This document shows, piece by piece, positions 1 through 8,511 of a DNA stretch of 64,000 nucleotides. The notes beneath the pieces are model-generated. The model saw only the letters and a list, made by a program, of their open reading frames with translations. It made no database searches and had not been told where the DNA came from. Position numbers and translations under genes: made by a program. The number at the start of each line of letters is the position of its first letter. Position 1 is the first letter of the stretch. The DNA comes from Defluviitalea raffinosedens (GTDB taxonomy: Bacteria > Bacillota > Clostridia > Lachnospirales > Defluviitaleaceae), in assembly GCF_016908775.1 (NCBI RefSeq), contig NZ_JAFBEP010000006.1:62001-126000 (forward strand), in the 5' to 3' direction.

Positions 1-258
1 CAGAACATTCCTTGTTATTACAGAAGTCCCTTGCACCATAATGGCAGTATTTTTTTCTGTAAAGTGTTTCCTTTTTAAGAGATTTTCTAAACTGTGCAAT
101 AAAGCATCCATATCCATAATAAATCCATCCCAAACGGCTCCCTTCGGCGTCGGTTCTATACCGTAATTTGTTAACACCAACTCATTTCGCTTTTGGATTC
201 CTTGAACAGCTTTAATATTACAGTTCCCAATCTCAATCCCTAACAAAGCTTGTCCCAT
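1..258 (-). CDS. pilM: Type IV pilus assembly protein PilM, N-terminal part (runs off the window)
   Basis: The window edge cuts this gene, leaving the first 86 codons. The N-terminus (MGQALLGIEIGN, followed by IKAVQ) is the first phosphate-binding strand of the actin/FtsA-like ATPase fold used by PilM, the cytoplasmic protein that joins the pilus alignment complex PilN/PilO to the motor. The ATG at 258 has a GGAGG Shine-Dalgarno site 7 bases upstream, which fixes the start. It lies downstream of a minor pilin, PilD, PilA, PilC, PilT and PilB on the same strand, which supports PilM over FtsA. The ATPase core and C-terminus are not visible, so the name rests on the start of the fold plus context. 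Confidence 0.85.
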   Translation of the reverse strand, partial: MGQALLGIEIGNCNIKAVQGIQKRNELVLTNYGIEPTPKGAVWDGFIMDMDALLHSLENLLKRKHFTEKNTAIMVQGTSVITRNVL

Positions 259-284
259 TCTATTACCTCCTTAATTTCATTCAT

Positions 285-854
285 TTAATAGGATGCTATT
301 TCTTTATATCTGATAGAAACTTCTCCACTAATTTCATAAGATGGTATATCCTTTAATGGAATAGTTTTTATAGTTATTTTTAGATTTTTATCCATTAGCC
401 CATCTTTATTGACATCCAATTCGGGATCTAATTGACCATTTTGATCTTGATCAAGAGAAGAAGGTTCAAAGCTAACAGATTGAATGTGATCGACCAGTTC
501 AATATCATTAAATTTAAGCTTATTTCCATTAAGACTAAATTCTACATCTCCAGCTCCAGAGGAAATATTGATTCCTTCTATTCCATCAATCTCCAATCCT
601 AAGATAGTATTGGAGGAAGGATAATCAATTTTAATTTTTTGAGCTCTTCTGATCTCATCAATCATAAAATCTAATGCAATTCTTGCATTTTCAACAAGTT
701 CTATCTTTGCATAGATTCTCTCCGAACTTTTCACTGTATGATTCATAATGTCCCATATACTTAGGGCAAGCACACTAAAAAGTGACATAGTTATCAAAAT
801 TTCTACCAAAGTTAAACCTTTTTCATTATGTAAAATTCGTTTAAATTCTGACAT
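285..854 (-). CDS. Minor type IV pilin / pseudopilin (PilW/PilV-like) with two calcium-loop-like motifs
   Basis: A 189-residue prepilin. A short basic leader ends at Gly13, followed by LTLVE with the conserved Glu at mature position +5, then a hydrophobic helix to about residue 33: a class III signal cut by PilD. The rest is a globular domain. Near the C-terminus two acidic loops, DQDQNGQLD (135-143) and DVNKDGLMD (147-155), follow the DxDxNG / DxNxDG spacing of calcium-binding loops. The ATG at 854 is preceded by AGGTGAGAGG. It sits between pilD and pilM, a usual place for minor pilins that prime pilus assembly. Which minor pilin it corresponds to cannot be decided by reading. Confidence 0.85.
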   Translation of the reverse strand: MSEFKRILHNEKGLTLVEILITMSLFSVLALSIWDIMNHTVKSSERIYAKIELVENARIALDFMIDEIRRAQKIKIDYPSSNTILGLEIDGIEGINISSGAGDVEFSLNGNKLKFNDIELVDHIQSVSFEPSSLDQDQNGQLDPELDVNKDGLMDKNLKITIKTIPLKDIPSYEISGEVSIRYKEIASY

Positions 855-899
855 CCTCTCACCTACTTTTTTACAATATCCCTGATGTCAATTATAAGT

Positions 900-1655
900 T
901 TATAGCAAAGACAAATACCAGCAAAAAATCTGATCTCCCCAATAGAGGGAAGCAAAAGTACCTAATACTAAAAAAGGTGCGAAAGGAATGGCAGCTTTTC
1001 TGTCTTTGATCTTAGTGACCAAAAGAATTACCCCTATAATTCCTCCCAATAAAACTCCTAAAAAAAAACTCATGATTACGCCCCTAAATCCCAGAAACAA
1101 ACCAATAACTCCCATAAGTTTCATATCGCCAGCACCCATGCCTCCCTGGGATATAAGTATAATAATCAATATCATCAAGGCCCCGGCTAAAAATCCTGTT
1201 ATTCCATTTTGAATAGCCAAAAAAGAACGATTTATAATGTAATCAATAGTGATAAATATAGTTCCAAGCAGTATACCAAAAATAATGAGTTTATTAGGTA
1301 TCATTTGGGTTCTAAAATCAATCACGGCGATCACTAATAACAGAGATGAAAATAAGGCATAAAACATAAATGAATAACTCAAACCAAATTTACGAAATAA
1401 AATCCAATAAATCATGCCATTGGCTAATTCAATTACTGGATATTGCATGTTGATCTTTTTCCCGCAATATCTACATTGACCTTTTAAAAATATGAAACTC
1501 AATAAAGGAATTAAATCTAAAATTCCGAGTTTATGCTGGCAATACATGCAATGAGACGGAGGAAAAATTATGGATTCTTTTAGAGGAATGCGAAAAACAC
1601 ATACATTTAAAAAACTGCCGACTATAAATCCTATCACTATAACAAGTAAATTCAT
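900..1655 (-). CDS. pilD: Prepilin peptidase / N-methyltransferase PilD (type IV leader peptidase)
   Basis: A polytopic membrane aspartyl protease that removes prepilin leader peptides and methylates the new N-terminus. The 251-residue protein has the N-terminal DiS_P_DiS region with paired cytosolic zinc cysteines (C36/C39 and C61/C64) and then the A24 peptidase core. The catalytic aspartates are D113 in VIDFRTQ and D177 in the GAGD motif, and several hydrophobic helices follow. The start is placed at the ATG at 1655 because AGGAAG lies about 7 bases upstream; an upstream ATG at 1688 has no ribosome site and adds a charged stretch in front of the first helix. Its likely substrates, the major and minor pilins, flank it. 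Confidence 0.95.
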   Translation of the reverse strand: MNLLVIVIGFIVGSFLNVCVFRIPLKESIIFPPSHCMYCQHKLGILDLIPLLSFIFLKGQCRYCGKKINMQYPVIELANGMIYWILFRKFGLSYSFMFYALFSSLLLVIAVIDFRTQMIPNKLIIFGILLGTIFITIDYIINRSFLAIQNGITGFLAGALMILIIILISQGGMGAGDMKLMGVIGLFLGFRGVIMSFFLGVLLGGIIGVILLVTKIKDRKAAIPFAPFLVLGTFASLYWGDQIFCWYLSLL

Positions 1656-1780
1656 TGAATTCTTCCTTTCGTATTTTCTTAAAAACATTTAGATCTCATA
1701 AGCAATATTCGAAAAGCAAATAAATTTTTTAGACATTTTAAATTGAATAAGTAAATGAATGCAAAAAATGAATTTTAAGA

Positions 1781-2251
1781 TTATGAATGTGGAATTGAAA
1801 AATCAGTAGAATTAATAAATTCTCTCTCCTCACTTGATAAACCATTAATTGCATCGATCACATGTTGAGATGGCGTTCCGTCTTTACCAATAAAAGCTCT
1901 TCCTGTTGTTGCATCATATGAAAATGTTAACCCTTGTGTTTGAGGAACTGGTAAATGATCTAAATAATTCTTTGCTTTTAGTGTTGAAAGTCCACCACTA
2001 CTGTTAGATGTTGTTCCGTCATGTTTAATTGATTCATTGCCTGCAGGATAAGAGCCACTTTCTGCTGCGTACAAAGCAATTTGCCTGTTAATTTCTCTTA
2101 TGGAAGCAATATCAGCTTTGACTTTTGCCTTTGCTGTAGTTTGGTTAAAATTCGGAGCAATAATTGCACTAATAATCGCAATGATCGCAATTACGATGAT
2201 CAATTCAATCATTGTAAAACCTTTTTCTTTTTTAGATAAATTTTTTAGCAC
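1781..2251 (-). CDS. pilA: Major type IV pilin PilA (prepilin)
   Basis: A 156-residue prepilin and the probable main subunit of the pilus fibre. The leader MLKNLSKKEKG is cut after Gly11, giving FTMIE with Glu at +5, followed by a very hydrophobic Ile-rich helix (residues 17-35). The C-terminal domain is small and resembles GspG/PilA pilins, with no cysteine pair. Translation starts at a GTG at 2251 after an AGAGGG site; no in-frame ATG is available. It is followed on the minus strand by pilD and preceded by pilC. A pseudopilin of a type II secretion system is possible, but the neighbouring retraction ATPase PilT favours a pilus. Confidence 0.92.
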   Translation of the reverse strand: MLKNLSKKEKGFTMIELIIVIAIIAIISAIIAPNFNQTTAKAKVKADIASIREINRQIALYAAESGSYPAGNESIKHDGTTSNSSGGLSTLKAKNYLDHLPVPQTQGLTFSYDATTGRAFIGKDGTPSQHVIDAINGLSSEEREFINSTDFSIPHS

Positions 2252-2337
2252 TTTACACCCTCTCCCTCATTTCTCATAAAAATCTATTAAGATTAGAAAC
2301 TGCCTATTTTCATCTTGCATTATGAGTAATCGATACT

Positions 2338-3546
2338 TTAAATTTGAGTTGCTAGAGTGAACATGGGCATTATAATCGCCAACATAATAAAAGTGAGGAT
2401 GCCTCCCATTATAAGCGTAATAAGAGGCGATATTAAAGAAGTCATTTGATCGATGACTGTCTCCAGTTCTTCCTCATAAAAATGTGCGGTCTTGGCCATA
2501 ACAGTTTCCAAAGAACCGGATTCTTCTCCTATACGAACCATACTTATGAGCATTACGGGAAAAAAATCAGATTGCTGCATGGCTGTGGCAAGACTCCCAC
2601 CCTGTTTTATTTCATTTTTACATTGATCAATAACTTTCATAGCAACAGTATTTTGAACTACTTTTTCTAAAACTTCCATGGTTTGAATAATTGGAATGCC
2701 AGCTGCCATTAAACTGCAAAGGGTTCTACTAAAGTGAGTATAGATGATTTTTTTATTCAGATTGCCGAATAAAGGTACCTTTAATGAACACCAATCTAAC
2801 CAGTACTTTACTTCTACGGATTTTTCTATATACTTAAACCCAAAGATCAGCAATATGAAAATAGCAAAGATAATAAACCATTTTTCTTGCATAAAATCAC
2901 TAATGGTCAAGAGCGCTAAGGTGATTTTAGGAAGCTCTGCATCAATTTCATAAAACATCCCTACAAATCTTGGAACTACAAAAACCAGCATGCTTATGAC
3001 AACGACAACCATTAAATTTATAAGAAGAATGGGATAAGTCATCGCTTTTTTGATCTGCCTTTGGATCTTCATTACCTTTTCAAAATGAATTGCCATCTGA
3101 TCCATGACAGAATCTAAGTTACCACTGATTTCCCCTGCTTCAACCATATTAATAAGTATTAAGGGAAATGCTTTATGCTCCCTCATTGCTTCAGAAAGAC
3201 CTCTTCCTTTCTGAACTTCTTCATGGATCTTTTGGATAATTCCCCTGAAAGATGCATTATTGCATTGCTTTCCCAGTGTATCCAAAGTACCTCCTATAGA
3301 AATTCCCGATTGAAGCATAACAGCAAATTGTCTGCAAAAAACAGCAATATCTTCTATTTTTACTTTTGGCCGGAACATAGACAGCTGACTTAAATCTGTA
3401 TTCCAGATATTTTTCCCTTTAATATCCATTGGAATTAAATTTCTAGATAATAGATGATGAATTGTCTCTTCTTTAGAATCAAATTCTATCTCTCCTTTTA
3501 TCACTGTACCGTTTATATCCTTAGCTTTATATGTATAAACAGGCAC
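2338..3546 (-). CDS. pilC: Type IV pilus inner-membrane platform protein PilC
   Basis: A 402-residue GspF/PilC-family membrane protein that forms the platform on which the PilB and PilT motors act. Two GspF domains are visible (about 65-190 and 268-392), each with the FCRQFAVML / THFSRTLCSL-type start and ending in strong membrane helices around residues 168-195, 215-240 and 375-398. The start is GTG at 3546, giving MPVYTYKAKD as in other PilC proteins, with AGGAGG 7 bases upstream. An ATG four bases upstream is out of frame and soon stops. It begins 12 bases after the pilT stop, so the genes are probably cotranscribed. Confidence 0.95.
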   Translation of the reverse strand: MPVYTYKAKDINGTVIKGEIEFDSKEETIHHLLSRNLIPMDIKGKNIWNTDLSQLSMFRPKVKIEDIAVFCRQFAVMLQSGISIGGTLDTLGKQCNNASFRGIIQKIHEEVQKGRGLSEAMREHKAFPLILINMVEAGEISGNLDSVMDQMAIHFEKVMKIQRQIKKAMTYPILLINLMVVVVISMLVFVVPRFVGMFYEIDAELPKITLALLTISDFMQEKWFIIFAIFILLIFGFKYIEKSVEVKYWLDWCSLKVPLFGNLNKKIIYTHFSRTLCSLMAAGIPIIQTMEVLEKVVQNTVAMKVIDQCKNEIKQGGSLATAMQQSDFFPVMLISMVRIGEESGSLETVMAKTAHFYEEELETVIDQMTSLISPLITLIMGGILTFIMLAIIMPMFTLATQI

Positions 3547-3558
3547 ACATGACCCTCC

Positions 3559-4620
3559 TTATGGCATTCCCAAAAGTCTTTTGATATTTGTTTGATCCTG
3601 GGCATATCTTATAGCATCTTGAATATCTATTTTTCCTTGCTTATAAAGTTGAGCCAAACTCATATCCATCGTATGCATTCCATGTTTACTTCCCGTCTGA
3701 ATCGTGGAATGGATTTGATGGCTTTTACCTTCCCGAATAAGATTAGATATTGCAGAAGTAGTTACCATAATTTCCGTTGCAACTATTCTTCCACTTCGAT
3801 CTTTTCTTTTTATAAGCTGTTGAGAAATAACTCCTTTTAAAACATTAGAAAGTTGGATTCTTATTTGCTCTTGGTGATGAAGGGGGAATACGTCGATGAT
3901 TCTATCCACTGTTTGCGCTGCTCCAATGGTATGAAGCGTTGATAAAACAAAATGTCCCGTTTCAGCAGCTGTAATAGCAATAGATATAGTTTCCAAATCC
4001 CTCATTTCTCCAATCAATATAACGTCAGGATCTTCACGAAGAGCCGATCTTAAGGCTGAAGCATAAGATTTTGTATCCGCTCCTATTTCTCTTTGATTTA
4101 CAATACTCTTATTATGTTTATGGAGATATTCGATAGGATCTTCTAATGTAAGAATATGACAAGCTCTTTCACGATTAATCTCATCAATCATTGCCGCAAG
4201 GGTTGTAGATTTTCCGCTACCCGTAGGGCCTGTAACGAGAACCAATCCTCTTGTGTTTCTTGCTAATTCATTTATAACTGAAGGCATACCCAGTTCTTCC
4301 AGAGTGGGAATATTCATCGTTACAGCCCTTAATGCAGCAGCACAAGTTCCTCTTTGCTTGTATACATTTACTCTGAAACGTCCAACTGAAGATATTCCAT
4401 AAGAAAAATCCACTTCCCCCTCTCTTAGAAAAATTTCCTTTTTCCTTTCATCTTTTAATAACTGCATCACTAAATCTTCAGTATCTTGAGGCATTAATTG
4501 CGGCATATCCGCTGATTTAAGTTTGCCATTGATTCTAAATATCGGCGGTACCCCAACAGTAATATGTATGTCTGATGCCCTAGCCTGTGTTCCAAGAGCT
4601 AATAATTGATCAATATTCAT
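3559..4620 (-). CDS. pilT: Pilus retraction ATPase PilT
   Basis: A 353-residue hexameric ATPase that drives pilus retraction and twitching motility. It has an N-terminal PAS-like domain and a RecA-like core with Walker A GPTGSGKS (131-138), an Asp box, and Walker B ending in DVILIGEMRD; the later AAETGHFVLSTLHT stretch is typical of PilT. It lacks the long N-terminal MshEN domain and the tetracysteine motif seen in the neighbouring PilB, which separates retraction from extension motors. The start ATG at 4620 follows GGAGG at 5-base spacing. It lies 9 bases after the pilB stop. Confidence 0.96.
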   Translation of the reverse strand: MNIDQLLALGTQARASDIHITVGVPPIFRINGKLKSADMPQLMPQDTEDLVMQLLKDERKKEIFLREGEVDFSYGISSVGRFRVNVYKQRGTCAAALRAVTMNIPTLEELGMPSVINELARNTRGLVLVTGPTGSGKSTTLAAMIDEINRERACHILTLEDPIEYLHKHNKSIVNQREIGADTKSYASALRSALREDPDVILIGEMRDLETISIAITAAETGHFVLSTLHTIGAAQTVDRIIDVFPLHHQEQIRIQLSNVLKGVISQQLIKRKDRSGRIVATEIMVTTSAISNLIREGKSHQIHSTIQTGSKHGMHTMDMSLAQLYKQGKIDIQDAIRYAQDQTNIKRLLGMP

Positions 4621-4629
4621 ATTAACCTC

Positions 4630-6324
4630 CTACTCTTGTCCATAAGCTATTTTAAGAAATTCTTCGACAGTGGTTATTCCTTCCAATACATTTTTCCTGG
4701 TGTTAGACCAAAGTGTGTTCATGCCATATCGGATTGCTGCTTCTTTGATTTCATCTGTATTTGCGCCCTTTGCAATGAGTTCTCTAAGTCCTGCATTTAA
4801 AATCATAATTTCATGAACAGCCTTTCTTCCGTAATAACCAGTATTATTGCATACTTGGCAACCCTTTCCTTTGTAAACAACGGTTTCTGTTGGGACTTTC
4901 AATATTTCAGCTTCTTCTTTTGCTAAAGCAATGGGTATACTACAATGGCTACAGATTTTTCTAACCAGCCTTTGAGCAATAATACCTTGAACTGCGGTAG
5001 CCACCATAAAAGGTTCTACTCCCATATCAATCAATCGTGTCACAGAACTGGGTGCATCATTTGTATGCAAAGTACTCAGTACAAGATGCCCTGTTATAGC
5101 AGCTCTGACTGCAATACTACAGGTTTCATGGTCTCTCATTTCTCCAATCATAATAATATCCGGATCTTGACGTAGTATTGCCCGAAGAGCATTGGCAAAG
5201 GTAAGTCCGGCTTTTACATTCACATGAACTTGGTTAACACCATCTATCATATTTTCTACAGGATCTTCTACAGTAACAATATTTACATTAGGTTGATTCA
5301 ATTCTCTTAATGCTGTTGCAAGAGTAGTTGATTTTCCGCTCCCTGTAGGACCTGTTACCAATATAATTCCATGGGGATTTTTCAAAAGCCTAGTGAACTT
5401 ATCCAAATCTTCGGGATAGAATCCTAACTGCTCTTTTTTAAACTGCATTCCACTCCTATAGATTAAACGAATAACAACTTTCTCTCCATAAATTGTCGGA
5501 AGGACATTCACCCTCAGATCTAATTGATTACTTTCTAATGCTAGTCCTATTCTTCCGTCTTGAGGAAGTCTTCTTTCTGCGATATTCATTTTTCCTTGGA
5601 TTTTTATTCTTGTAACTATTGCGTTTAATGCAGTAAAATCAGTTTTTAAAAGTTCTTGCAGTTGCCCGTCTATTCTCAGTCGAACTCGAACATATTTTTC
5701 AAAAGGCTCTATATGTATGTCACTGGCATTTCTCTTAATTGCCTGATCAATAATGTTATCAACCAATTGGACTGCAGGAGCATTTAAAATCTCTGCTTCA
5801 CTTTGAAAGTTATGATCATCAATTGCCTGTTTTTTTATTTTTTCTTGCATATGCTTTTGAAACTTTTCTGCAATACTTGCTACTTTACTCGTTCCATACA
5901 TTTTATCAATTGCACTTTTAACATCTGCAAAATTTGCAAGGACAGGTATAACTTCCATTTTGGTTGTAATGCGAACATCATCTAAGGCAAATATATTTAA
6001 AGGATCAGACATGGCTACGATCAAATGATTATTTACTGTTTTAATTGGAATCAAATTATGCCTTTTTGCTAAATTTTCGTTAATCATTCCAGCTGCATTG
6101 GCATCGATTATATATTGAGATAAATCTACATATGGGATTCCTAACTGAAATTCTAAAACTTCCATAAGATTTTTTTCGCTTACCCATCCTTTTTCAACAA
6201 GAATTTCACCTAACTTTTTCCCTGTTTTTACTTGCTCCTGTAGACCTTTTTCAAGCTGCTCCTTGGTAATCATATCTGCTTGAAGAAGTAAATCTCCTAG
6301 TTTTTTCTTTTTTCCCTTTTTCAT
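4630..6324 (-). CDS. pilB: Pilus extension ATPase PilB
   Basis: A 564-residue GspE/PilB-family ATPase that powers pilus assembly. An N-terminal MshEN-type domain (about 8-140) of the kind that can bind c-di-GMP is followed by the ATPase core with Walker A GPTGSGKS (325-332), Walker B DIIMIGEMRD and a zinc-binding tetracysteine (CSHC ... CQVC). The start is put at ATG 6324 because GGTGAT, a good match to the 16S 3' end, lies just upstream; the GTG at 6333 is itself part of that site. It is the first gene of the visible pil operon. Binding of c-di-GMP is inferred from the domain only. Confidence 0.96.
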   Translation of the reverse strand: MKKGKKKKLGDLLLQADMITKEQLEKGLQEQVKTGKKLGEILVEKGWVSEKNLMEVLEFQLGIPYVDLSQYIIDANAAGMINENLAKRHNLIPIKTVNNHLIVAMSDPLNIFALDDVRITTKMEVIPVLANFADVKSAIDKMYGTSKVASIAEKFQKHMQEKIKKQAIDDHNFQSEAEILNAPAVQLVDNIIDQAIKRNASDIHIEPFEKYVRVRLRIDGQLQELLKTDFTALNAIVTRIKIQGKMNIAERRLPQDGRIGLALESNQLDLRVNVLPTIYGEKVVIRLIYRSGMQFKKEQLGFYPEDLDKFTRLLKNPHGIILVTGPTGSGKSTTLATALRELNQPNVNIVTVEDPVENMIDGVNQVHVNVKAGLTFANALRAILRQDPDIIMIGEMRDHETCSIAVRAAITGHLVLSTLHTNDAPSSVTRLIDMGVEPFMVATAVQGIIAQRLVRKICSHCSIPIALAKEEAEILKVPTETVVYKGKGCQVCNNTGYYGRKAVHEIMILNAGLRELIAKGANTDEIKEAAIRYGMNTLWSNTRKNVLEGITTVEEFLKIAYGQE

Positions 6325-6451
6325 TTTTATCACCGCTTTAAAATAAAATACCTTAAAACCTTAATATGTAATATTAGTAAATTTATGTAGATATCTATTT
6401 TAATTATGAACTAGTTGTACATAACTTTATACATTATTGCATTCATTTATT

Positions 6452-6486
6452 AAAAAATAAAAATGCTGAAAAATTATCAGCATTTT
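6452..6486 (-). terminator. Rho-independent terminator after sigK
   Basis: A 10-bp perfect stem pairs 6460-6469 with 6477-6486 around a 7-base loop. On the minus strand it is followed by a run of U (complement of 6452-6460). It starts at the sigK stop codon and separates sigK from pilB. Confidence 0.8.
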
Positions 6487-7160
6487 TACTCAAGAAGTTC
6501 TTCACTTAATTTTTTTATTGCTTTCTTTTCTATCCTCGATACATAAGATCTCGAAATCCCTAACATATCTGCTATTTCCCTTTGAGTTTTTTCATTTCCG
6601 CTTTCCAGTCCATATCTCATTTCTAATACATCTTTTTCTCTTCTTTTAAGGGCTGTTTTCATTTTTTGATATAATTTTCTCAGACGAATTTTAAAATCTA
6701 CTTGGTCTAAGATAGATTCCGTATCATTGCATAAAATATCTATTAATGCGATTTCATTACCTTCTTTATCAGTTCCTATGGGCGCCTGTAGGGAAACCTC
6801 ATTTCTTTGCTTCTTGGATGAACGAATACTCATTAAGATTTCGTTTTCAATACATCTCGCAGCATAGGTAGCAAGTCTCGTGCCTTTTTCTAAATCATAA
6901 GAAGATATAGCTTTAATTAAACCGATAGTACCAATAGAAATAAGGTCATCAATATCTTTATTTATACTAGTATATTTTTTTACAATATGCGCAACTAATC
7001 TCAGGTTTCTCTCAATTAAAATATTTTTGGCACTATCGTCTCCTTGTTTGTATAAATCTAAATAGTATTTTTCTTCTTCCTGAGTGAGGGGCTGCGGAAA
7101 AGATGAGTTCCCTGTAAAGTATGAAAATGCACATATGAACTGAAAGATTCCCAAAAGCAA
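6486..7160 (-). CDS. sigK: Sporulation sigma factor SigK (pro-sigma-K), uninterrupted
   Basis: A sigma-70 family factor for late mother-cell transcription. A hydrophobic N-terminal segment (LLGIFQFICAFSYF) precedes SFPQPLTQEEE, matching the pro-sequence/mature junction of pro-sigma-K. Region 2 follows (RNLRLVAHIVKKY, then IDDLISIGTIGLIKA) and region 4 has a helix-turn-helix (TQREIADMLGISRSYVSRIEKKA). The reading frame is intact, with no skin-type element. There is no ATG: a GTG at 7169 is almost touching the GGAGGTG site, so TTG at 7160, six bases beyond it, is the better start; TTG 7154 is also possible. The pro-sequence implies activation by an intramembrane protease; spoIVFB is not in this window. 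SigE could be confused with it, but the PQPL context favours SigK. Confidence 0.9.
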   Translation of the reverse strand: MLLGIFQFICAFSYFTGNSSFPQPLTQEEEKYYLDLYKQGDDSAKNILIERNLRLVAHIVKKYTSINKDIDDLISIGTIGLIKAISSYDLEKGTRLATYAARCIENEILMSIRSSKKQRNEVSLQAPIGTDKEGNEIALIDILCNDTESILDQVDFKIRLRKLYQKMKTALKRREKDVLEMRYGLESGNEKTQREIADMLGISRSYVSRIEKKAIKKLSEELLE

Positions 7161-7257
7161 AAAACACACCTCCGGAAAAGGTTCTTTTTTATTCTATGAA
7201 TCCTTTTACAGAGATGTGCGTGTCTTAAACTTTTTTTTAATATTTTCTTCTGAATTT

Positions 7258-8511
7258 TTATTTAGTTTCCTCTGAATCTTTTTTCCTTACCAAAATATTC
7301 TTTTCAACAGGTCGAGATACTTTCAGACGGACAATTTGCTTAGGATGAGGAGCCGACCCTATTGGATTTCCTTCTTCATCCCATAAGGCTTCTATTTTTT
7401 GCTTAAATGAAGATTCTTTATAAGGAATAAATTCAATTTCATCTCCCACAGAGAACTTTGTTCTCTGTTCAATTAATGCGACTCGGGTTTCTGGATTATA
7501 ATCTAAAACAGTTCCGGCAAAGCTATAACCCCTAATATAAGTATTATGGGTATAAATCTGTTCCGTCCCTAAAGGTTTATTAAAATAAAAACCTTTAGTA
7601 TAATCTCTGTGACTAAATTTAGCTACTTCTTCCAGATAATATGCTTTTTTCGATTCATATAAATCCGGATCAGTAAAAAAATCATCTATTGCTTCTCTGT
7701 AGACTTTAACTACAGACCCTACATAAAAAGAAGTTTTCATTCTTCCTTCTATTTTAAAACTGTCAATTCCTGCTTTGACAAGTTCCGGAATATGATCAAT
7801 CATGCATAAATCTTTAGAATTGTAGATGTAAGTACCTCTTTCAGTTTCTTTTATAGGCATATATTGCCCTGGCCTTGTTTCTTCTACTAAATGGTATCGC
7901 CATCTGCAGGATTGAGCACAATCTCCCTTATTTGCGTCTCTTCCAGTCATATAGTTACTTAACAAGCATCTTCCAGAGTATGAAATGCACATAGCCCCAT
8001 GAACAAAAGCTTCTAAAGTTAAACTCAAAGGAGTTTTTCTTCGGATTTCAGCAATTTCTTCTAAAGACAATTCTCTGGCTACAACAATTCTTTCTACCCC
8101 TTGATTATGCCAGAACAATGCACTTAAATAGTTGGTATTATTCGCTTGTGTACTGAGATGAATAGGCATATCGGGAACTACTTGTTTGGCTATATGCAAA
8201 ATTCCTGGATCAGCTACGATAAGAGCATCTGCACCAATAGATTCTAATTCTTTAAAATAGTTTTCGGCACCGATTAAATCCTGATTGTGAGCAATGATAT
8301 TAGAGGTAACATATACATTCACATTATGAGCATGAGCATATTTTATTCCTTCAGCCATTTCTTCCATGGTAAAATTCTTTGCTTTTGCTCTAAGGCCATA
8401 ATGATTTCCTCCAATATAAACCGCATCGGCTCCATAAGATACTGCTGTTTTTAAAACATCTAAACTCCCAGCAGGAGCGAGCAATTCGGGCTTTTTTTGA
8501 ATATCAGTCAT
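7258..8511 (-). CDS. Peptidase U32 family protein, probable tRNA U34 hydroxylase TrhP-like
   Basis: A 417-residue U32 family protein. The family signature is present (EAFVHGAMCISYSGRCLLS region), as is the following cysteine-rich segment GDCAQSCRW that in relatives helps hold an iron-sulfur cluster, and the N-terminal LLAPAGSLDVLKTAVSYGADAVYIGG barrel start. In Bacillus subtilis and E. coli such proteins (TrhP/YrrN/YrrO, YegQ) hydroxylate U34 of tRNA. The next gene upstream is a TrmR-like methyltransferase, which methylates that hydroxyl, so the pair fits one pathway. The start is ATG 8511 with AGGAAG upstream, overlapping the methyltransferase end by 8 bases; the longer frame to 8556 has no support. 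A true protease role is less likely. Confidence 0.88.
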   Translation of the reverse strand: MTDIQKKPELLAPAGSLDVLKTAVSYGADAVYIGGNHYGLRAKAKNFTMEEMAEGIKYAHAHNVNVYVTSNIIAHNQDLIGAENYFKELESIGADALIVADPGILHIAKQVVPDMPIHLSTQANNTNYLSALFWHNQGVERIVVARELSLEEIAEIRRKTPLSLTLEAFVHGAMCISYSGRCLLSNYMTGRDANKGDCAQSCRWRYHLVEETRPGQYMPIKETERGTYIYNSKDLCMIDHIPELVKAGIDSFKIEGRMKTSFYVGSVVKVYREAIDDFFTDPDLYESKKAYYLEEVAKFSHRDYTKGFYFNKPLGTEQIYTHNTYIRGYSFAGTVLDYNPETRVALIEQRTKFSVGDEIEFIPYKESSFKQKIEALWDEEGNPIGSAPHPKQIVRLKVSRPVEKNILVRKKDSEETK

